From positions 1-9,481 of the forward strand of contig JAFYET010000157.1 of assembly GCA_017544125.1 (NCBI GenBank): a DNA stretch of 9,481 nt. The letters are read 5' to 3'. Positions within the stretch are counted from its first letter, which is position 1. Each line of letters opens with the position of its first letter. The position numbers and the translations under genes are program-made. Shown one piece after another: positions 5,626 through 9,481 of the stretch. The notes below the pieces were generated by a model that saw only the letters and a list, made by a program, of their open reading frames with translations, did not search any database and had not been told where the DNA came from. Source of the stretch: Ruminococcus sp. Its GTDB lineage: Bacteria > Bacillota > Clostridia > Oscillospirales > Ruminococcaceae.

Positions 5626-7012
5626 GTTTATGGGGCTTTTGAAAAACGAATACATAAAGCAGCTCAAAAAGAAATCCACCGTGTTTATATTCATACTGGT
5701 GGCGGTGTTTGCGTTCGGTCTGGCGGGGCTTGTAAAGGTATCGCTGATGATAGGCGGCGATGTTGATGAGATGAAGGAAAAATTCAGAAGCTACGATTAC
5801 TCCGACCAGATAGACTCTGCCAAGGAGGACAAGAACGAGGAGCTTGTTGAATACTACACATATCTTCAGGACAACAAGATCAACCAGACCAACTGGAAGC
5901 TGGATTTAGCAGACGTTATGTTTGATCAGGGCGGCAGCGATCAGTCTTTTGTTTATCAGGCAGCAAAGAACTACGAGGGCGACATAAAGGAGCTCTACGA
6001 CGGCTTTATAAAGAACAATGACTGGAAGGGCTATTACGAGTTTATAAAGAAAAGCACCGATAACAAGGACATTATCTGGGCGATCGACTATGCGCTTGAC
6101 AATAACATAGCACCCGAGGAGGACAGCTATGCAGATGATGCTGACTGGAGAAACTCTGTACTTTCAAGCTACATCGAGAACTCGGAAAAGGCAGCTATGA
6201 CAGCGTCTGACGAGCAGAAGCAGGTATTCACCGACAGGGCGCTGACTGCAAAATACAGGCTCGAGCACGATGTAAGCGTAAACATCGCAGGCTCATCTAT
6301 GACAGAGATGATGTCAGAAGGGGGCGGCGATTACGAAACAGGCGGCATTGAAAAGCAGACGCTTTGGACATCGTTCACATCGAGCACGAGCGTGGTATCG
6401 TTCATAGGTATGCTCATCATCGTTATAGCAGGCGGCATAATCGCATCTGAATTCTCAAACGGCACTATCAAGTTCCTGCTTATAAACCCCCGCACAAGGG
6501 GCAAGATACTGCTTTCAAAGTATATAACGGTAATATCCATAGGCTACATCATGATGATACTTTGCTACATATTCTCGCTCATCTCGTCGATAATATTCTT
6601 CGGCACATCGGATATGGGCGCTATGTATGTAAAGACCTCGGCAGGCGTTACAAAGGCGGTCTCGGGCTTTACCTACATATTCGAGCAGTATCTGCTCTCG
6701 AGCGTATACGTTGTAGTTATGGCGACCTTTGCATTTGCTATCTCGTCGGTTGTCAAGAGCTCGTCTTTGGCTATAGGCCTTGGCATATTTGCAATGAGCA
6801 TGGGTGAGAATGCCGTTCAGATACTCAAAATGGCATTCAACGTCGATGCGGGCAGATACACGATATTTGCAAACTCAAATCTTCAGACGATAGCACAGGG
6901 GCAGACGATCTTCCCCGGGCAGACCTTAGGCTTTGCGATAGCGGTCATTGCCGTTCACATGGTAGTGTTCCTGCTCACCGCATGGGACGGGTTTGTAAGA
7001 AGAGACGTATAA
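5618..7012 (+). CDS. ABC-2 type permease with large extracytoplasmic domain
   Basis: This 464-residue protein (from TTG 5618) is the membrane partner of the preceding ATPase. Hydrophobic segments suggest six helices: about 21-45, 257-276, 302-326, 356-378, 381-398 and 436-456. Between helices 1 and 2 lies a roughly 210-residue hydrophilic, charged region (46-255) that should face outside. It is rich in Asp, Glu, Lys and Tyr and appears mostly helical. The segment EFSNGTIKFLLINPRTRGKILLSKY (277-301) is the cytoplasmic coupling loop typical of ABC-2/BcrB-like permeases (E-x-x-x-G-T-I-K, then R-x-K-I-L-x-S-K). The protein ends in a basic cytosolic tail (VRRDV). The start overlaps the ATPase stop by 8 nt (TTGAGTAA). 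The outer domain and the anchored acidic protein encoded first in the operon may interact. The cargo is unknown. A peptide or antimicrobial export/immunity role is only a family-level possibility. Confidence 0.9.
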   Translation: MSKFMGLLKNEYIKQLKKKSTVFIFILVAVFAFGLAGLVKVSLMIGGDVDEMKEKFRSYDYSDQIDSAKEDKNEELVEYYTYLQDNKINQTNWKLDLADVMFDQGGSDQSFVYQAAKNYEGDIKELYDGFIKNNDWKGYYEFIKKSTDNKDIIWAIDYALDNNIAPEEDSYADDADWRNSVLSSYIENSEKAAMTASDEQKQVFTDRALTAKYRLEHDVSVNIAGSSMTEMMSEGGGDYETGGIEKQTLWTSFTSSTSVVSFIGMLIIVIAGGIIASEFSNGTIKFLLINPRTRGKILLSKYITVISIGYIMMILCYIFSLISSIIFFGTSDMGAMYVKTSAGVTKAVSGFTYIFEQYLLSSVYVVVMATFAFAISSVVKSSSLAIGLGIFAMSMGENAVQILKMAFNVDAGRYTIFANSNLQTIAQGQTIFPGQTLGFAIAVIAVHMVVFLLTAWDGFVRRDV

Positions 7013-7033
7013 AACAAAGCGTATAAATAATAC

Positions 7034-7068
7034 AGCCGCTTCTCCTGATTTGGGAGAAGCGGCTTTTT
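7034..7068 (+). terminator. Intrinsic terminator of the ABC exporter operon
   Basis: GCCGCTTCTCC (7035-7045) and GGAGAAGCGGC (7053-7063) form an 11-bp stem extended by the A-T pair 7034/7064, followed by TTTTT (7064-7068). It lies 21 nt after the permease stop codon and directly abuts the stop codon of the convergent toxin gene. In the leftward direction it lacks a T-run but could still impede read-through. Confidence 0.92.
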
Positions 7069-7069
7069 G

Positions 7070-7360
7070 TTATTTGATATCCATTGCGGCATAGAGAACA
7101 GCCTTTACATAAACTGTTTTAAGGCTATCATCGACAGAGTTGAAGACGATATAATTGCCTACTGTAAAAAACCTGTCCTCCTCAGATGTGCCATAGAGCG
7201 GGAACATATTCGGAAAACTTGCGACAGACAAAAGCTGCTGCTTTATCTTACGGTAAAGCCCCTTTGCCGCTGCGGGAGAACACAGGGTATTATAGATATA
7301 GTCAAGTATGGCATCAAGGTCATCTTCAAACCGTTTGGTCAACACGAGGTCATAAGTCAT
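7070..7360 (-). CDS. RelE/ParE-superfamily toxin
   Basis: This 96-residue protein (from ATG 7358-7360) has the compact RelE/ParE layout. A first strand (YDLVLTKRFEDDL) is followed by two helices with the DAILDYIYN and PAAAKGLYRKIKQQLLSVASFPNMFPLYG pattern, then R63 in EDRFFTVGNYIVFNSVDD and a last strand KTVYVKAVLYAAMDIK. Family members bind the ribosome and cleave mRNA (RelE-like) or poison gyrase (ParE-like), and the sequence alone does not decide which. The usual C-terminal Gly-Arg-Arg-Asp of many relatives reads AAMD here, so activity may be altered. The start is set by GGAG (7368-7371 on the + strand) 7 nt upstream. A longer frame from 7387 has no such site. The start overlaps the antitoxin stop by 11 nt, giving coupled translation with the antitoxin first. 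Confidence 0.85.
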   Translation of the reverse strand: MTYDLVLTKRFEDDLDAILDYIYNTLCSPAAAKGLYRKIKQQLLSVASFPNMFPLYGTSEEDRFFTVGNYIVFNSVDDSLKTVYVKAVLYAAMDIK

Positions 7361-7649
7361 ACTTTTTCTCCAGCCTGTCAAAAACATCGGCGGCGGTTAC
7401 TGTTCTGCCGGCTTCGATATCTTTTTGCGCAGCGCTCAGGCGCTCACCAAGCTCCTGCTCAGAGCGGACGATGACACTTTCGGGGGCGGGGAGTTTGACC
7501 TCAAAGGGAAGCCCGCCAACAAGGCTCACCTGACACAAAAACATATTGATAGCTTCTGATATGGAAATGCCCAGCACATCAAGGGTAGCCTCTGCGCTGC
7601 TTTTGACCTTTTCATTTACTCTTACGTGTATGGTTTCATTCTTTGTCAT
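7350..7649 (-). CDS. RelB/DinJ-family antitoxin
   Basis: This 99-residue protein has an N-terminal ribbon-helix-helix pattern (ETIHVRVNEKVKSSAEATLDVLGISISEAINMFL, about 5-38), which normally dimerises and binds DNA. A Pro-rich connector and a helical, charged C-terminus (EQELGERLSAAQKDIEAGRTVTAADVFDRLEKKYDL) should wrap the toxin. It is the antitoxin and likely autorepressor of the pair. ATG 7647-7649 has AAAGGGGG (7657-7664) at 7-nt spacing. Its gene is first in the operon and its last codons overlap the toxin start. Promoter and probable operator lie just upstream, at the tsaD stop codon. Confidence 0.9.
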   Translation of the reverse strand: MTKNETIHVRVNEKVKSSAEATLDVLGISISEAINMFLCQVSLVGGLPFEVKLPAPESVIVRSEQELGERLSAAQKDIEAGRTVTAADVFDRLEKKYDL

Positions 7650-7679
7650 ATATATACCCCCTTTTTAGGTTCTGTATAT

Positions 7680-7708
7680 ATTATAACACATTTATTATGC
7701 AAATGCAA
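7680..7708 (-). promoter_or_regulatory. Promoter of the toxin-antitoxin pair
   Basis: Read leftward, TTGCAT (7708-7703) and TATAAT (7685-7680) are separated by exactly 17 nt, with TGT before the -10 to give an extended -10. It is the same -35 hexamer and spacing as the promoter at 3533-3561. Predicted start is near 7673, leaving a short leader of about 25 nt before the antitoxin gene. Confidence 0.85.
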
Positions 7709-7717
7709 TACATTTGC
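7699..7717. promoter_or_regulatory. Probable operator overlapping the -35 element
   Basis: GCAAATG (7699-7705) and CATTTGC (7711-7717) form a perfect 7-bp inverted repeat with 5-nt spacing, covering the -35 hexamer and reaching the tsaD stop codon. Ribbon-helix-helix antitoxins bind such short palindromes to repress their own promoters. Assigning it to this antitoxin is inference from position. Confidence 0.6.
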
Positions 7718-8739
7718 TACACATTTTTGCTTATCATATCAAGTGAAAGGGTGGCGATGCCGTTTAAGTCCATGCCGGCACGCTTACCGGAGATGAAATC
7801 ATAATACCCCTGGCTTGCTATCATTGCGGCATTATCGCCGCAGTATTTAAGCTCGGGGACATAGAGCTTAAAGCCGTGCTCATCGCAGGCTTTCTGCATT
7901 GCAGAGCGCAGCCCTGAGTTGGCGGAAACGCCGCCTGCAACGGCTATCGTCTTATAGCCGCCCGCAACTGCCGCCTTTATGGTATTGCCCACCAGAATCT
8001 CGCAGACAGTGCGCTGGAAAGATGCCGCAACATCGTCACGGTCAAGCTCGGTGCCCTTTTGCGAGGCGTTATGCACTAAGTTTATAACCGCAGTTTTAAG
8101 CCCCGAGAAGGAGAAGTCATACTCGCTCCCCTGCACTCTCGGGTGGGGGAGGTCAAAGGCGTGGGCGTTTCCACGCTTTGAGGCTTCGTCAATAAACTTA
8201 CCGCCCGGGTATTCAAAGCCGAGGGTACGTGCTGCCTTATCAAAGCACTCGCCGGCAGCGTCGTCTCTTGTTCTGCCTATCACCCTATAATGGGTATAGT
8301 CACTGACCTCGATTATATGGGAATGACCGCCCGAAGCCACAAGGCACAGATAGGGCGGCTCGAGGTCTTTGTGTGAGATATAGTTAGAGGCTATATGCCC
8401 TGCTATATGGTGGACGTTGACAAGCGGCACGCCTGATGTCAGCGACAGACCCTTTGCAAAGCTGACACCCACGAGCAGCGCACCTATAAGCCCCGGGGCA
8501 TAGGTAACGCCTATTGCGTCAATATCAGAAAGTGAGAGCTTTGCATCGTCAATGGCTTTTTGCACCACCTGATAGATATTTTCACAGTGGCGGCGGGAGG
8601 CTATCTCGGGCACAACGCCGCCGTAGAGTCTATGCTCGGCTATTTGGGTAGCGACCACATTTGATATGACTTCACGCCCGTCCTTTACCACCGCAGCGGC
8701 GGTCTCATCACACGAGCTTTCTATTCCGAGAATGTACAT
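7717..8739 (-). CDS. tsaD: tRNA N6-adenosine threonylcarbamoyltransferase
   Basis: This 340-residue protein is TsaD (Kae1/Gcp family). It transfers threonylcarbamoyl from TC-AMP to A37 of ANN-decoding tRNAs to make t6A, in the cytoplasm, with TsaB and TsaE partners. Visible signatures: N-terminal MYILGIESSCDETAAAVV, YGGVVPEIASRRH (39-51), the metal-binding HHIAGH with H111 and H115, the SGGHS nucleotide loop (136-140), FDKAARTLG (166-174), VAGGVSANSGLR (267-278) and GDNAAM with D302, the third metal ligand. Length is normal for bacteria. ATG 8737-8739 has AGGAGAG upstream, inside the last codons of the preceding kinase gene, from which it is separated by only 1 nt. The stop TAG (7719-7717) sits inside the inverted repeat of the toxin-antitoxin promoter. 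No obvious T-run terminator was seen after the gene, so some read-through into the antitoxin gene is possible. Confidence 0.97.
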   Translation of the reverse strand: MYILGIESSCDETAAAVVKDGREVISNVVATQIAEHRLYGGVVPEIASRRHCENIYQVVQKAIDDAKLSLSDIDAIGVTYAPGLIGALLVGVSFAKGLSLTSGVPLVNVHHIAGHIASNYISHKDLEPPYLCLVASGGHSHIIEVSDYTHYRVIGRTRDDAAGECFDKAARTLGFEYPGGKFIDEASKRGNAHAFDLPHPRVQGSEYDFSFSGLKTAVINLVHNASQKGTELDRDDVAASFQRTVCEILVGNTIKAAVAGGYKTIAVAGGVSANSGLRSAMQKACDEHGFKLYVPELKYCGDNAAMIASQGYYDFISGKRAGMDLNGIATLSLDMISKNV

Positions 8740-8740
8740 T

Positions 8741-9235
8741 TTACTCTCTCCTTTGGTCTTTTATGTAGATAACGTCCTTTTCGTCCTCGCCTATCGGCTC
8801 AAAAAGCGCCGCCGCTTTCTTAGCAAGCCCCTCGTCAACGAAATAATCCGCCCTGCCGTTTGCCTTGATGTCGGCATTTCGCTCATCTATCCTGCGCTGC
8901 CACTCGTTATCGTCTATGTCGATGCAGTGCAGCTCGAGGGGTATGTTTCGCTCTTTAAAAAACGCCCTCACTTCGTCTCGCTCGCCCCTTGTCCAAAGGC
9001 CTATGTCAATGATGACGTTCACGCCGTTGTGCACCGTCTGTACGGCTTTTTGCAGAAAATACGCTTCGAGCTTTTCAACGTATTCCGAGAGCTTGTCCCC
9101 TGCCTGCTGCCCGAGCAGTGTAAGGGTCAGCTCATCTACCGAGAATATCACGGCGTTTATTTCTTTGGCAAGGCGCTTGCAGTATGTGCTCTTGCCGCTG
9201 CATATCCGCCCGACGGTTATTATTACTTTTGGCAT
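8741..9235 (-). CDS. Small P-loop NTPase / kinase (AAA_33-like)
   Basis: This 164-residue single-domain protein starts with MPKVIITVGRICSGKST, a Walker A loop (G9-T17, K15). Further landmarks: SVDEL (32-36, with D34 in the typical second-substrate position), VIIDIGLWTRGERDEV (74-89, with D77 and nearby Arg) and a Lys/Arg-rich lid-like stretch EWQRRIDERNADIK (111-124). This is the layout of small phosphotransferase-like kinases, including zeta-toxin and chloramphenicol-phosphotransferase relatives. The phosphate acceptor is not identifiable. The start is ATG 9233-9235 with AAAGGAAG (about 9243-9250) upstream. Its last codons carry the tsaD ribosome site, so it is transcribed with, and coupled to, tsaD. 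No antitoxin-like partner with clear epsilon features is visible next to it. Confidence 0.85.
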   Translation of the reverse strand: MPKVIITVGRICSGKSTYCKRLAKEINAVIFSVDELTLTLLGQQAGDKLSEYVEKLEAYFLQKAVQTVHNGVNVIIDIGLWTRGERDEVRAFFKERNIPLELHCIDIDDNEWQRRIDERNADIKANGRADYFVDEGLAKKAAALFEPIGEDEKDVIYIKDQRRE

Positions 9236-9250
9236 TAGCTTTGCTTCCTT

Positions 9251-9481
9251 TCACCTTGCCTGCTGATATTCTAAAAACTCCCTTGCCGTGTCTCTTATCA
9301 GCTTGTCGGCTGTATGGTCATCTGCTGCCGCTTTAAGTGCGCCTAACAGTTCCTCCCGGCTTTGCTTGGCGTTTAAGCAGCGGTTTATCATCCAGACCGT
9401 GTGCATAGCAGGGCAGCGCCTTACAGAATCTATGAGCAGCGGCAGAAAATCGGGGTAATAGCCCTCAATAAACCTTGTCAC
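9251..9481 (-). CDS. C-terminal fragment of an unrecognised protein (partial at window edge)
   Basis: The frame enters from the right edge and ends at TGA (9253-9251). 76 residues are visible. The first codon at the edge is GTG, but the frame is open to the end, so the true start probably lies outside. The visible part is alpha-helical in appearance with repeated short amphipathic blocks (FLPLLIDSVRRC, TVWMINRCL, REELLGALKAAADD, ADKLIRDTAREFLEYQQ), reminiscent of HEAT-like or similar helical repeats. No known domain was recognised. It lies 15 nt upstream of the P-loop kinase on the same strand and is therefore probably cotranscribed with the kinase and tsaD. Confidence 0.7.
   Translation of the reverse strand: MTRFIEGYYPDFLPLLIDSVRRCPAMHTVWMINRCLNAKQSREELLGALKAAADDHTADKLIRDTAREFLEYQQAR

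Noticed and set aside
7361..7387. A longer toxin starting at ATG 7385-7387
   Set aside because: The nine extra residues lie inside the antitoxin gene without a ribosome site. ATG 7358-7360 has GGAG at 7 nt.
8666..9238. A 190-residue open frame on the + strand opposite the kinase and the tsaD start
   Set aside because: It overlaps two convincing minus-strand genes with clear motifs and ribosome sites and has no recognisable domain.

Overview
The window looks like chromosomal DNA from a Gram-positive anaerobe of the Ruminococcus / Oscillospiraceae type. This is inferred from moderately GC-balanced coding DNA, AT-rich promoters with extended -10 elements, strong Shine-Dalgarno sites, tightly overlapping genes, and a secreted protein with the Thr-rich linker style common in ruminococci. 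Nothing indicates a phage, plasmid or transposon. No tRNA, rRNA or CRISPR array was seen.

Layout, left to right: (1) positions 2-205 (+) hold the C-terminal end of a gene that is probably GTP-dependent PEP carboxykinase, followed by two hairpin terminators. (2) Positions 300-3182 (-) hold a secreted SCP/CAP-domain protein followed by hisC, separated by a hairpin. (3) Positions 3183-3719 are a 537-base divergent intergenic region. It carries an extended -10 promoter leftward, a near-consensus promoter rightward, a long inverted repeat, and a roughly 150-nt leader with possible alternative RNA structures. (4) Positions 3720-7012 (+) are a three-gene operon: a membrane-anchored acidic protein of unknown function, a BcrA-type ABC ATPase and an ABC-2 permease. 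Both junctions overlap by exactly 8 nt, and the operon ends in a strong terminator. (5) Positions 7070-9481 (-) hold an unrecognised C-terminal fragment, a small P-loop kinase, tsaD, and then a RelB/RelE-family toxin-antitoxin pair with its own promoter and a probable operator.

How the genes work together: the rightward operon is the most coherent unit and the best candidate for something undescribed. An extracytoplasmic anchored protein is translationally coupled to an ABC exporter whose permease has an unusually large external domain between its first two membrane helices. The leftward cluster at the right end joins a housekeeping tRNA-modification gene (tsaD) to a small kinase with a 1-nt gap. 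The toxin-antitoxin module sits directly at the tsaD 3' end. The rest is ordinary core metabolism (histidine biosynthesis, gluconeogenesis) and one surface protein.
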